64,000 bases of DNA from Setoptus koraiensis (Eukaryota > Arthropoda). A program made the translations under genes and the position numbers. Below the pieces are notes generated by a model. That model did no database searches, was not told the origin of the DNA, and was given only the letters and a program-made list of their open reading frames with translations. The stretch's first letter is position 1. Each line of letters opens with the position of its first letter. Of this stretch, positions 1-10,748 are shown in pieces. The DNA lies in assembly GCA_048013815.1 (NCBI GenBank), contig CM106585.1, positions 1,116,001-1,180,000 on the forward strand, read 5' to 3'.

Positions 1-2
1 AA

Positions 3-1482
3 AGTCAACTGGATTTAACCACTATAACCCCTCGCCATCGCGCTTGCTTAGAACTGCTTCAGACAGAGAGAAATTACGTTCAGGTTCTTGAAACAATCGT
101 GACACTTTTTAAGGTTCCTCTAGAGAATCCAGAGCTTGGTGAACCAATACTCGATGCGACTGAGATCAAGGTTATTTTTGGAAACCTGGTACCGATATAT
201 GATGTGCACAAGAGGATGTTGAAAGATTTGGAAAGGACCATTGAATTTGATTGGAAAGAATCTCACAGTATTGGAAGAATTTTTGTTAGTCATTCGATGG
301 ACTTGTTGAAGGCTTATCCACCGTTCGTGAACTTTTTTGAAGATACAAAGAAAACTGTCACAGAATGTGACAATAAATACCCTAGGTTCCACGCTTTCCT
401 CAAAAAATGCCAAAGCAAAAAAGAATGTGGTCGAGAATCTCTATCTGAAATGCTGATAAGACCAGTCCAAAGATTACCTAGTATAATGCTTCTCATAACT
501 GAATTGATAAAGCGAACTGCCGAAACTAATCCTGATCATGGATTCCTGAAGGAAGCATTAGAGAGGGTTAGGCAGGTTATGAATCTTATCAATGAAGATA
601 AGAGAAAGACTGAGGGACAAATAGCAATGTTCGAAATCTTGAGCAACATTGAAGACTGTCCTCCATATTTACTATCTGCCAATAGGAGATTCATTTGTAA
701 GGCAGAAGCTAGGCTCCTGGTTACGGATTCGGACAATTATATAATTCCATTCAAAAGCCATAAAGTCGTTATTCTCCTATTTAACGATCTTTTGGAGATC
801 TGCAAGCTTAGATCACTGAAGAGATCTCACTCAGCATCGGCTCGATCTTACGGTCCCATTCGACGAAATATACATGGTTCTGTTCGAATGTCCAATAAAA
901 AGCAATATCGCCATTTGGATGAACTGCGATTAGAAGATATAAAGAGAGTCTATCGCAAATGCCAGTCCTCAGATCTGACTGAGGCAATAGTTGTACAAGC
1001 AAGCCCTTCTACAAAATATCAAAACTTTCGCACGTACCCACTTTTGATCGATGACAAGGAGATCACGAAGGATCAATTTTTGGATCATGTTGAGAGATGC
1101 GCCATCGAGTTCGTTGAAGACGGAGGCATTCAGGTTAGTTTTGACACAAAATTTCCTAGCGAATTATACATATCGAGAATTTCTAGAGGAATCATCAATA
1201 ATACTTTTGTGCTCGTTAATTCATACACACCACAGAAATTGGTCATGGAAGATAAGCCATTATCTAGTGATGAAATAGATTTCAGGTACTCGGAAGTTCT
1301 CGCAAAATCGATGGCCAAATCGAGGTTAGTAGTTGGTGCTGTAATATCTTCTAAATCGTTATACTAGTTTTATACTGTAATAATGAACATTCATTTCTTT
1401 CGATTTTTTCCCTCTTAGACTTTCCAGACTTTCCATACGTCAAACTTTTTCACCCTCGGTGTATAGGGAACGAGTGGGATAG
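3..1482 (+). CDS. Ect2: Ect2/pebble RhoGEF, C-terminal part (DH-PH), 5' truncated by window edge
   Basis: Ect2 (pebble in flies) is the guanine-nucleotide exchange factor that activates RhoA at the cell equator for cytokinesis. The visible part starts in frame at base 3 inside the DH domain (ELLQTERNYVQVLETIV), continues through the DH core (YPPFVNFFE, PRFHAFLK, the conserved LLIRPVQRLPS and NEDKRKTE), and then a PH domain (VVILLFNDLLEICKLRS, about residues 220-370 of the visible part). The N-terminal BRCT repeats must lie left of the window. I place a last intron at 1325-1418: donor GTTAGT after TCGAG, and acceptor TTTTTTCCCTCTTAG. The spliced frame continues as RLSRLSIRQTFSPS and stops at 1480-1482. 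Reading through instead ends at 1367 with an unremarkable tail. The basic Ser-rich spliced tail suits this family better, but the intron is inferred. Convergent with Bub3. Confidence 0.93.
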
Positions 1483-1546
1483 AAACACAAACGACTCATT
1501 TTAGACCAAATACGCCGTGAATGTCGATACTGGCGAACTGTAATAT

Positions 1547-1552
1547 AATAAA
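1547..1552 (+). terminator. Poly(A) signal AATAAA for Ect2
   Basis: AATAAA lies about 65 bases after the proposed spliced stop codon at 1480-1482, in AT-rich sequence. It is the first canonical hexamer downstream on this strand. Confidence 0.55.
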
Positions 1553-1726
1553 TATAGCTAATCTCGGTCCAGTGGGCCGGCTTATCACGATAACGTAGAT
1601 CTTTTGGTGACACGGTTTCTCCCCGCTTCATTCACTAACGGTTCTACGGGTGAACTGTAAAACTATAAATCTTGCTAATATTGATCAGTGTAGTCAGTGG
1701 GAGGGAGAGCTTTTTATGAGTTGTGT

Positions 1727-1732
1727 TTTATT
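1727..1732 (-). terminator. Poly(A) signal AATAAA for Bub3
   Basis: TTTATT on the + strand is AATAAA on the Bub3 strand, about 120 bases after the Bub3 stop codon. Confidence 0.55.
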
Positions 1733-1853
1733 TCTGAAAATATTGTTACAACTATATAGAGCTATTTCTTGTGTGATAGTATGATAGCATTTAACATGAT
1801 TGGAATATATACAAAACGATAAAAAAATATCGCTGCGGTGGCAAGCTCTTGAT

Positions 1854-2855
1854 TTACTTAGGCTTGGCCTCCTGGTCATTAACATTTCTTATGTAAATAC
1901 AGTCGGGCGGGATATCTCTTAATTTGTCGCAATCATCGTTCTCGTGCAAGTAAGAAGACGCAATCGCAATGAGACTACCATCCGGCGAAAAACTGAGAGA
2001 CGAAATTGATGTCGGATATCGATGAAATTGGACGAGACGCTTCTTGTTCTGGCCATCCCATATATTGACGAAACCGTCCGATCCTCCTGTAGCAAATGTA
2101 CCAAATGTATTATGGAAACTGATAGCATTAACTGGATAAATAATTTCCACTCCACTGGCGGCGTCTTTGTTGCGATGGCATTTGAATGCATACTTTTGCT
2201 TTTGAATTTCGGGTGCCGGATCAAGATACTCTACTGCTACTCGTCCTTCAATAGAGCTGAGAACATATCCTTGCTTATTCGGGTAGGCTTTTATGCACCT
2301 TGTCTGATATTTGAGAGAGGATTCTTTTTTTGTGGAGGTCATAGTTCTCAGATCCCAAATGAATACACGCCTCCCTGCTGTACCGACTATAAGTTTGTCA
2401 CCGCAAACAGCCATTGCATATATTTTCTCAGGTAGTGTATGGCTTGCTACAGGTGACACATCAGTGCCTGCTTGACGAGGATCCCAAAATTTCAAGCAAG
2501 AATCCCAGCCGCCACTTACAACAAGATTGACCTCTGGAATGTATTCAACGCATCTGACGGGTTCCGAATGTGATCCAACGTTTATTCCCATTTGTGTAGT
2601 GAAATCATATTTTTTTACTTGTCTGTCACAACCACCGCTCCAACAAGATTCGGCATCCTGAAAGCTGGCGTCTAAGACTGGAGCATCATGGAGATATTGA
2701 GTTTTTAACTGATTGAGTTTTACATCATATAATTTTACAGTACAATCCCAGCTGGCAGATAATAAGTGTTGGTTGTCTTTCGTTCCAAACTTGACACTTT
2801 GGATGCAGTCAGTTGGCAAGTTATCCAACTTGTATTCCTCCCCCATTAATGTCAT
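1854..2855 (-). CDS. Bub3: Mitotic checkpoint protein Bub3 (WD40 propeller)
   Basis: Intact 333-aa, single-exon Bub3, close to the usual length (about 328 aa in vertebrates). Bub3 is a seven-bladed WD40 propeller that carries Bub1 and BubR1 to phosphorylated MELT motifs of KNL1 at kinetochores, as part of the spindle assembly checkpoint. Diagnostic stretches are all present and in order: SASWDCTVKLYDV, VRCVEYIPEVNLVVSGGWD, KLIVGTAGRRVFIWDLR, ESSLKYQTRCIKAYPNKQ, SSIEGRVAVEYLD, QKYAFKCHR, YPVNAISFHNTFGTFATGGS and FVNIWD. The C-terminus ends EAKPK, like the family's ETKPK. Translation can start at the ATG at 2855 or the in-frame ATG three codons later; both suit the family's short N-terminus. 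It converges with Ect2 and is followed upstream, on the same strand, by the zinc-finger gene. Confidence 0.98.
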   Translation of the reverse strand: MTLMGEEYKLDNLPTDCIQSVKFGTKDNQHLLSASWDCTVKLYDVKLNQLKTQYLHDAPVLDASFQDAESCWSGGCDRQVKKYDFTTQMGINVGSHSEPVRCVEYIPEVNLVVSGGWDSCLKFWDPRQAGTDVSPVASHTLPEKIYAMAVCGDKLIVGTAGRRVFIWDLRTMTSTKKESSLKYQTRCIKAYPNKQGYVLSSIEGRVAVEYLDPAPEIQKQKYAFKCHRNKDAASGVEIIYPVNAISFHNTFGTFATGGSDGFVNIWDGQNKKRLVQFHRYPTSISSLSFSPDGSLIAIASSYLHENDDCDKLRDIPPDCIYIRNVNDQEAKPK

Positions 2856-3150
2856 TGTGTTAATTGATGAGTTGAATAAATATTTTAGATCGAAGGAAGG
2901 TTACGTGTAAGTATACCTTTATTTTTAAATGAATGTTGAACGAAATAAGTATCAAAGAAACACAAAAAGTCCAACGGTCAACCAACTTCTACTCATTCAG
3001 CGCACGCGCTGGTTATATGCGCGAGATTTGAACTCAGTTTCGACAGCTCGGTGAAAATTTAATCAAATTATAATTTTATTTCATTATATATATATATATA
3101 TATATTGTTGTTTGTATATTATATATGTTATTCTTTGAATCGTTACTAAA
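2856..3150 (-). other. Bub3 5' flank and 3' UTR of the zinc-finger gene
   Basis: Only 295 bp separate the Bub3 start from the stop of the next gene on the same strand. The interval must hold both the 3' UTR of the zinc-finger gene and the Bub3 promoter. It contains a (TA)n run at 3085-3105 and no recognisable coding sequence. I see no TATA box I would defend. Confidence 0.6.
3075..3080 (-). terminator. Poly(A) signal AATAAA for the zinc-finger gene
   Basis: AATAAA on the minus strand, about 70 bases after the stop codon at 3151. A second hexamer lies at 2918-2923. Confidence 0.5.
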
Positions 3151-5196
3151 CTAATAATTGATTTTTTTGGTTGGTGTACTCTTCCTTCGTCTAGATGATG
3201 ACGGTGATGAAGTTTGAGCAGAAGCGGCCGCTGCGACCGCGGCCATTACGCTCAATCCATTCGTTGGATCGATTACTAATTTTTCATTAATAGTAGTATA
3301 ATTGTTATTGCTAATTGTCTTGACGGCCGCACGTGTCTTAGGAGATGCATTTTTGTTCCGATTTCGCTTTAGGAGTTCGCGACCGCTTCCGTCGCTGTGG
3401 AAACGTATTATATGGTGCCTCAAGTTTCTTTTCTCACTAAAACCTCTGTTGCACGCTTTACAAACACACGGTTTGAATCCCGTATGAACCCGTTCATGCC
3501 GATGCACACTAAATATTCTGTCAAATGTCTTGTCACAAAACCGACATTTGAATTGACCCGGCGCCGTTTCCTCAATTTCACCAACAGCAGTTACTTTGGT
3601 CACTTCCGCTATCAGTGGATGGTTGTTGTTTTTATCAATAATTGCGGTGACAGACTTAAGATTGAGTGGTATCATAGCTCCATTGCTTCCATTAATATTT
3701 TTTGTTTCTATGATGTGATCGTTAACATGACTGCTATTCAATTGGTTGTTGCGTTGACGACCAGTTCCGTTCATAAGAATACCGTCTCCAGCTGGTAAAT
3801 TATTTTTATTGCTTCCATTAGTGCCTGGCGAGGCTGAGGCTGCCGAGGAGGCAGAGGATCGCTTAGTGGACCTGGTAATTTGATGTTCCTGCTTCATGTT
3901 TTTGGGCGAGCTTTCCATGGCTCTTTCAGAGGCAGCGGCGGCTAAATGGTGTAAATAAGCCTGATGGTGATTAATTTGATCACCTCGACTGAGAGAACTA
4001 ATAATTGAGCTAAGGTTGTTATTGTTACTACCACCATGATGATGATTGTTGTTGTTGTTGTTGTTGCTATTATTGTTGTTGTTAGTGTTATTATTGTTAC
4101 TATTATTGTAGTTGTTGTTGTTGTTGTTGTTGCTGTTGTTGTTGTTGTTGTTGTTAGGTGAGTGCCACGAGAAAGATGATGAAGATGAATGATGTTTAGT
4201 CATGGCATTACCGGCCACAACTGAGGCGGCGGCGGCCGCTGCAGCTACTACCGACGACGAAGTATATTTGTTGGCTGATATTGGCGAAGATGGTTTAGAG
4301 CTGTCATAACTGTCTGGTGGCGATGATGGTAACGCGGTGGCATTGAGTCCAGTTGAGGCCGCTGCTGCAGCTACAGACATTAAACTGTTCAATCTTTTCC
4401 ACAATTCCTGGCAGTTTGAGATGGCACAATCTCTTTCCTCAGTGACTTGATTTAATTTTTTGTTCAATTGTTCAATCAGGTATTCAGCGTTACGTTTGTC
4501 TGTGGCCAATAAATTAAATGCACGATGTGAATCATTTAGTTCTGTTTGCAATCTGTCCAATTCCACCTTGAACACAATAGCGGCCGCTGTTGCCGAGGTG
4601 TCTTTGCTATTTCCGTTGGTTTGGTTGTTGTTGTTGTTGTTAGTCATATTGTTGGTTGTAGTTAAGTTGTTAGCTTTGTTGTTGACATTAGCAGCGGTTG
4701 GTGGGGCCACTTGTTGTGTTGGTAGTGTTGGCGATGGAGTCGATCTTGCCATAGGATATTCGTTTTTAACGTTGTTGTTGTTGTTGTTGTTATTGCTAGT
4801 GGTATTGTTGTTTGCGTCTGATGTAGATGATACAGTCGATGATGATGATGATGGTGATGATGATGTGGACGATGATCCGTGATATGTTTTAAGGTGAAAA
4901 TTGTGTGAATGCTCGTATTTAAAGCCCTTGCCACAGGCCTGACACTGGTAGGGATGTTGCATTTGATGTTTCATTTGGTGCAGCTTTAGGTCGACTTCTG
5001 TGGCGAATGTCTTAAAACATAGATTGCAAGCGTGAACGAGGCCGTTAGATTGTTGGTTGTTGTTGTTGTTTGATGGTGTGTTTGTTGTGCTGTTGTTGTT
5101 GTTGTTTGTGTTGTTGGTGGTGGCCCCATTTGAGCCGTTGACAATTAATTGGACACTATTGGCTGGCTGAGCTGGCTGGACAGCAGTTGTGGACAT
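3151..5196 (-). CDS. C2H2 zinc-finger protein with two split finger pairs and a coiled coil
   Basis: A 681-aa open frame in one exon, starting at an ATG followed by STTAVQPAQ. Four C2H2 fingers occur as two pairs: fingers 1-2 at about residues 57-77 and 85-106 (CNLCFKTF, CQACGKGF), and fingers 3-4 at about 550-572 and 578-600 (CRFCDKTF, CKACNRGF). Both pairs have standard C-x2-C-x12-H spacing. Fingers 3 and 4 are joined by HTGFKP, close to the classic TGEKP linker. Between the pairs lie Asn/Ser/Ala homopolymers and a charged heptad-rich stretch at about 208-275 (VELDRLQTELNDSHRAF, EQLNKKLNQVTEERD), likely a dimerising coiled coil. A basic segment follows finger 4. This suggests a nuclear DNA-binding regulator; I cannot assign an orthologue. 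The mixed use of AAC and AAT codons in the Asn runs fits a real protein rather than a pure microsatellite. Confidence 0.88.
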   Translation of the reverse strand: MSTTAVQPAQPANSVQLIVNGSNGATTNNTNNNNNSTTNTPSNNNNNQQSNGLVHACNLCFKTFATEVDLKLHQMKHQMQHPYQCQACGKGFKYEHSHNFHLKTYHGSSSTSSSPSSSSSTVSSTSDANNNTTSNNNNNNNNVKNEYPMARSTPSPTLPTQQVAPPTAANVNNKANNLTTTNNMTNNNNNNQTNGNSKDTSATAAAIVFKVELDRLQTELNDSHRAFNLLATDKRNAEYLIEQLNKKLNQVTEERDCAISNCQELWKRLNSLMSVAAAAASTGLNATALPSSPPDSYDSSKPSSPISANKYTSSSVVAAAAAAASVVAGNAMTKHHSSSSSFSWHSPNNNNNNNSNNNNNNNYNNSNNNNTNNNNNSNNNNNNNHHHGGSNNNNLSSIISSLSRGDQINHHQAYLHHLAAAASERAMESSPKNMKQEHQITRSTKRSSASSAASASPGTNGSNKNNLPAGDGILMNGTGRQRNNQLNSSHVNDHIIETKNINGSNGAMIPLNLKSVTAIIDKNNNHPLIAEVTKVTAVGEIEETAPGQFKCRFCDKTFDRIFSVHRHERVHTGFKPCVCKACNRGFSEKRNLRHHIIRFHSDGSGRELLKRNRNKNASPKTRAAVKTISNNNYTTINEKLVIDPTNGLSVMAAVAAAASAQTSSPSSSRRRKSTPTKKINY

Positions 5197-5754
5197 GTTG
5201 ATAATAATAACTGTGAGTGATAATATACTGGTACTATGAGTGCTGATGATAGTAGTGCTGATAATCAGAAGATAGAGCGATATAGAGCGAATGGATATAT
5301 TAATATATATATATTAATTAATAGTAAGCGTGTGTAGGCACGTACTGCTGCTAGTCGACTGTTCGCTAGTCTGTCTCACTGGGCTCACTCGTCTTTGCGA
5401 TCTGTGCATGTGATGTTGACGACGACGAGTCACTGACTGTGTGCGCGACACAACAAAACTACTAATACAACTTTATCCGTCTGTGTGTGTGTGCGCGTCG
5501 CTTCGGGTAGGGTCGCGCGCTCGCACACTACTGCTCATGCACTGCTGCTCACGCACTGCCGCACTACACTACTAATACCAATACTCATACTACACTCCAA
5601 CTGCTTATAGTGCCCGCTACGCCGCTGCCTTCCCCCACAATGATCCAACGCACAAAACTAGTTGCTAGACTCTAGCAGCTAGAGACACTCCTATCCGCGC
5701 CTATCCGCTCCTATCCGCTCCTGCTCGCTCCGGCAGGCTCCGGCTGGCTCCTAT

Positions 5755-5793
5755 GATAGGACTCCTGTGATAGGACTCCTGTGATAGGACTCC
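5755..5793 (+). repeat. Minisatellite, 14-bp unit GATAGGACTCCTGT
   Basis: About three near-perfect tandem copies. Related TCCTATCCGC words flank both sides, so the array sits in locally repetitive sequence. Confidence 0.8.
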
Positions 5794-7003
5794 TATCCGC
5801 TGCTATCGGCTCCCACTGGCTCCTATTGGCTGCTGCTCGGCTCGAGTCGCCACTTGTGCAACTCCGCTGCCAGTGTACTTGTTGCGTCGCGAGCGCGCCC
5901 AGCGGACGTTTTGTGCGTCTAAATGTGATAACATTTGTGAGACATGCCAGTTTATTATTGACGGTATGTACGTATATTGACGTACGCAAGTACGCTGTGT
6001 AAGCTATAGAAAGGAGAAAAATGTGCACGAGTCGCTGCCAGCAACAAGCTGCTGGCTGTGTGGCGGGGGCGGATTGGTCGCAGCAACGTGGCGAGTGTGT
6101 GTGTGTGTGTGTGTGCAACGTTGAACTGTGCGTGTGTGTGTGTGTGCGTGTGATATAACAACATTGATAACATCTCTATATTTACTCGCTAGATGTGTCT
6201 CTATCAATGATGGTGTTCGTGGCAGCAGGCTCACTCGTTGTTAGTTAGCTCGTACAAAACCAACGCAATGTGTGTACACTGTGTACAGTCGTTTGCTATC
6301 AAATTATAACACACTGTGCCTGTGCAATGGCATAACAAGGCAACTCGTGACGCCACTGACGGGCAAAGTGACGCGACAAGTGCACAAACTCCAAGGCAAA
6401 CTCACACACAGAGATATATGGATAGAGAGAGAGAGAGCGGAGGCGCCACGACAACGGCTCTAGGGCCACGTTGCAACACACAAGCTTGTGTGTTTGGCTA
6501 GCACTAGCCGAGCACTGGCACTGCTGTGAGCATACCGACTATGCCAAGTACGTAGTGTTGTCGACAATGCTCGTTCGTTTGCTCGTTGTTGTTGTTGTTG
6601 GTGTTGTTGTTGTTGTGGTTGTTGTTGTTGTTGTGGTTGTTGCTGCTGTTGCTGTTGCACGACTCTATTTGCTGCTGCTGCTGCTGCCGCCTATCGACTG
6701 CTTCTAATCGAGTTATGCAATGGTAGCTCTGCCAACCACAACCATCTCCACTGTCTGCTCGCTGCACTCGCTCACAGTCGGGCCAGCAAATTGACACAAG
6801 CGGCGCGAGTATCATTCATTTCGTTATTTGTATGCGCGTTTGAGTGCGCGCTTATCTGTCGTATCCAGCCGGATTACGGGCAATTTGACGCAGTGCAAAT
6901 GCCGATTCTTATCAGCCTCAGCATGATGATGGCGACGCTGGCCATGTGGTGGCTATATGATACGACGGCCACCACCACTACGCCAACGACAGCCACCACA
7001 ACA

Positions 7004-7053
7004 ACCGACGACAACCACCGACGACAACCACCGACGACAACCACCGACGACAA
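7004..7053 (+). repeat. Minisatellite, 13-bp unit CCGACGACAACCA
   Basis: Nearly four tandem copies, next to a looser ACC/CAA-rich stretch. Confidence 0.8.
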
Positions 7054-8241
7054 CAAGTGGCGCTCTGACTCACCGCCCTGGCGCGCGTGTAGTCCGGCCA
7101 TTTTGCGCTCATCATTTCTGCACACCATTGCGCAACAACAGCGGCAGCCCCGACAAGCAACTAGCAATGGTAATTATTGCTGGTGATGCCAATCACTGCA
7201 CCAGCGCCACTGATAGCGTGCAACTTGAGCGCCCAAGTATAATCACGTAATCGTCAGTCGTCGCAGTGTCTTGGCGCGTTGTGTACCATTTTAGTGCATA
7301 CAAGCGCAGTTTAGGCTAGTTGTGAGGACTAACTGGCAGGCTAAATACGAGCAAGCGACAACAATGCCGATAGTGCACGATAGTGTTCACATGCTCTCAA
7401 GCTCGTTGTTAGATGCTCGTCGTCAGATAACAGCCTAGTGTGACGAGCCAACAGGCACGATGGCGACGCCGACAACCACGACAACGACAACCACAACCAC
7501 GACGATGAGTGACGTGCTCAATGGCTGACAATTGAGCCGCGCTCCAGCGACGCCAAGCCCCAAACGAGCTTGCCCGTTTGTCACTCTCTGTTTGTCTGCC
7601 GTCTGTTTGGCTAGCTCTGCAAGCGTTGCACGCTCATCGCACCAGCAAGCCCGACAGCAGCCCAACAACAGCCTCAACAACGCCACAGCTATAACAACTA
7701 TAACAGCCACCACAACACCAACAACAACAACAACAGCAACAGCAACAGCGACAACAACAGCCACAGCCAACAGCGAGCCCAGGCAGCGCTGGCAAGCTCG
7801 GTGCAGTTAGACGCGATACTTGTTGTTTATCAGGCGAGTGGAAGCGGCGCAAACATTCGCCATATTGGTGTCTCCTCAGTGATGATAATGTGGAGCGTAC
7901 AAGAGAAAGAGAGTACGCATTTGGTTACGTACTCTCGTCACAACACTGCCAGAGAGCGTGTGCATTTCAATATGCGGCTTGCAGTGTGTTGTAGCACGGC
8001 AAACAATATTGTTGCATGTATGTACGCTGCTAGAATTGTATTACGCTATTGTCTGCCTCGTGATCGCGCCTTGATCGCTCTCTGATCGCGCGTTCGCTGT
8101 GCTCTTGTGCACTTGTTGCGCACAACGCAATCCCAATTATCACAACTGTTGTGCGCCTGTTGCATAACTAGCACGCTTTTATTTGCAGCCAGCCAGACAT
8201 GGAGTATCTCTCGTCTGACTCGTTGTCTCATTGGCGTCGCA

Positions 8242-8280
<39 letters not shown>
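8242..8280 (+). repeat. (GTC)n microsatellite
   Basis: About 13 trinucleotide units with one interruption (GCC). Confidence 0.85.
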
Positions 8281-8281
<1 letters not shown>

Positions 8282-10212
8282 AAAACGGATAAACGCTGAT
8301 AACAACAACCGACAGCATACGATACATGTATTTATAGCAGTCAGCATAACATGTGCTCGCTGTGCGCCAACACACAAATTGTGTAGCTCGCGCGAACTGC
8401 TGCAATTGAACGCCTCTGACATGCTTTTGATGTGTCTCGCGCGCACACCAACAAGCAGCTTATATCCATTTTATCCGCTGTTACAGCCAGTCTGTCTGGC
8501 TGCAACACTGCAGAGCATAGCAGCCATAGCATGCTCTTGCAAATTGTGGCCACGTTTAGTCCGGCATTGCACAACAACACACACGTTACGTATTGTGCAC
8601 ATGGCACACACACACTCTAATTGGCCGCACCCAACCTGCGATTGGCCACTTCCGGCACAGCCAAACCGCGGCACGCTCTCAACGCGTAACACAGTGTGCC
8701 GACTAGCACACTGTTACGTAAATTCGCAACGTGCCTGAACGTCGCTCGTTCGCTCGTTGGCTTGCTCTAATTGCTCACTCACATTTGCAATTCCGCTTTA
8801 TATGAAATGCAAGTCGCCATTTTATATGGAGGCATTTTGTATAAAGGCAAATATACATTTATATGTACATACATGAATAGATAACAAGAATGCCGATCCA
8901 TCCATTATCAGATGAGTCGCCGACGCAATATCGATTAATCTGATCTGTGCATTCTGTGTATTTACTCACTGTGAGTCACTCGCAGTCAGTGTGTGCGTGT
9001 GCGTGTGCGTTTCATGTGGGTACCGGTAATGGAGGTGCGCACGAAGCACGCGCTTCAAAATGCGAAAGAGGCACAGCGCACAATTCATCGCGCGTACGTT
9101 TGATCGGCGCGTAATTGCACGACGCACAAGGCACTTGGACGCGCGCGCTATGCGTCATTTTGTTTCGCTTATAATAGTTATAATTAGTTATAATTGTTTT
9201 AGGCTGCTTGTAGACTCATTGATGCACAATCAATCCGCTGACAATATACAAATTGTTGGGGTATCATGTAAATGCAAATTTGCGCTTATTCTCACACAAT
9301 TTTCTAGATAATTTTCTCCAAGTTTGGGGAAAAATCCACCACAGGCGCTGGGATGGCATTAATGAATTGGTTAAACGCTCAAAATGGGAAATCTAGGCGA
9401 AAAGGGTGAAAACGACGGGCCCTCAAAACAGACGAAGAGAGCGCGAGCGTTTTGTGTGAGAATAATCAGATTGCTGCACTAATCAAGATAGCGATTTTGC
9501 TGTCGCTACTCATTGGACACTGACATAGTGTTTTGCTGCATTGCAAATATATATGAATTTACATGTCACAACCACGAAGAGTATTCACTTGTATCATGAT
9601 GGGCACGATGGCACAGCGGAAAGCAACGGCCGAAGCGAGCACCATCTACGCTCCTGTTGCTGCAGACAAGTGACACAAACGGGCCAAAACAAACGGGCCA
9701 AAAGTGAAACATCCGATAAACTGGACACAGCATGTTGAGGCCAATGCTGGCCAACTGAAACCGCTGACCGCAACTGGCAGAGTGTTGGCTGGAAACATTT
9801 GTCAGCCAGGCCATTGTTTGCAATTTAATAGACGTCGCTCCATTTTGAGTTGCAGCGTATTTGCTGTTGAGACATAGTGCGGATATGCGCAGGATATGGA
9901 TATTGTAACAGCAGTTGCATTGAGTTGTTGCCGAGCTGTCACAGAGATGATGCCGATGACGGTGACAAGCATGATGATGAGGGCCGAGCCAACGTGCCAT
10001 GAGCGTGAGTTTGCAGTTTAATGCTCATCAACAAACACTGGTCTGGCCCGTTGGTCAGTCACTGTTCCCACACGTAGACTCGAAATAGGTGTCATTGTGT
10101 GTTTGTTTTGTTGCACTGTTGTCGTTCGATGGGCAAACATTTCGATTGCCAGCCAGTCAGCCAGCAAGCGGCATTCGGAGCACTGTCTGGCGCATGTCGT
10201 GCAACCGACGCG

Positions 10213-10306
10213 GGCCCACGTCGACCTAACAACTTGTGAGTCGGCCCATGCAGGCCCGCGTCGACTCAACAACTTGTAAGTCGGCCCATGTTGGCCCATG
10301 TCGGCC
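10213..10306 (+). repeat. Tandem duplication, 40-bp unit
   Basis: Two copies of a unit beginning GGCCCRCGTCGACY and containing AACAACTTGTRAGTCGG, plus part of a third. Confidence 0.8.
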
Positions 10307-10659
10307 TATGTAGGCCGGCCTGTGGCCAGATGACACGGGCCTGTTGATAGGCCCAACGGAGAAAAGAAAATAATGGCCATAACGCACACCAAACAACCAA
10401 CTAGCCAAATAACGTTGCATAACTATTACTTGTTGTGCTCGCTGCCCGCTGCTGCGTGGTGCTGCGTGGTGCTGCACCATAACGAGCGGCCAGCTTGTGA
10501 GCCAACAACAAGTGTTTGCTTTGCACCAACGGCGTGCGTGTGCGTGTGTTTGCGAGGGCGGACACGGCGCTAATGTGTGCCCGTTTAAGCGCTCGCATGT
10601 CCTCCTGTCCTTGCATACAAACACACAAATACATATACACACGCTGGCCAGTCAATACA

Positions 10660-10748
10660 AAATACGAAATGCGAAATGCGAAACACAAAATGCGAGATAC
10701 GCAATACGAAATGCGAAATACGAAATACGAAATACGAAATACGAAATA
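10660..10748 (+). repeat. Minisatellite, 7-bp unit ATACGAA/ATGCGAA
   Basis: About 12 degenerate copies of a heptamer. Because 7 is not a multiple of 3, each strand gives repetitive open frames in several phases; they are not genes. Confidence 0.85.

Larger units (their letters stand above)
1483..1853. other. Convergent 3' UTR interval between Ect2 and Bub3
   Basis: This 371-bp space holds the 3' ends of two tail-to-tail genes. I see a polyadenylation hexamer for each strand and no further coding potential. The two inferred transcript ends lie only about 150-200 bp apart. Confidence 0.7.
5197..8900. other. 5' flank of the zinc-finger gene, noncoding, repeat-rich
   Basis: Upstream DNA of the zinc-finger gene. 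It has AT-rich sequence at about 5298-5328, then GC-richer DNA with (GT)n at 6095-6114, a (TTG/GTT) tract at 6583-6655, two minisatellites and a (GTC)n run. The open frames here are made of these repeats. 5' UTR exons of the zinc-finger gene could lie here, but I cannot delimit them. Confidence 0.6.

Noticed and set aside
2022-2435. 137-codon plus-strand frame opposite Bub3
   Set aside because: Shadow of the well-conserved Bub3 coding strand.
4460-4882. 140-codon plus-strand frame opposite the zinc-finger gene
   Set aside because: Antisense of the Asn and Asp/Ser repeats; Leu/Val runs only.
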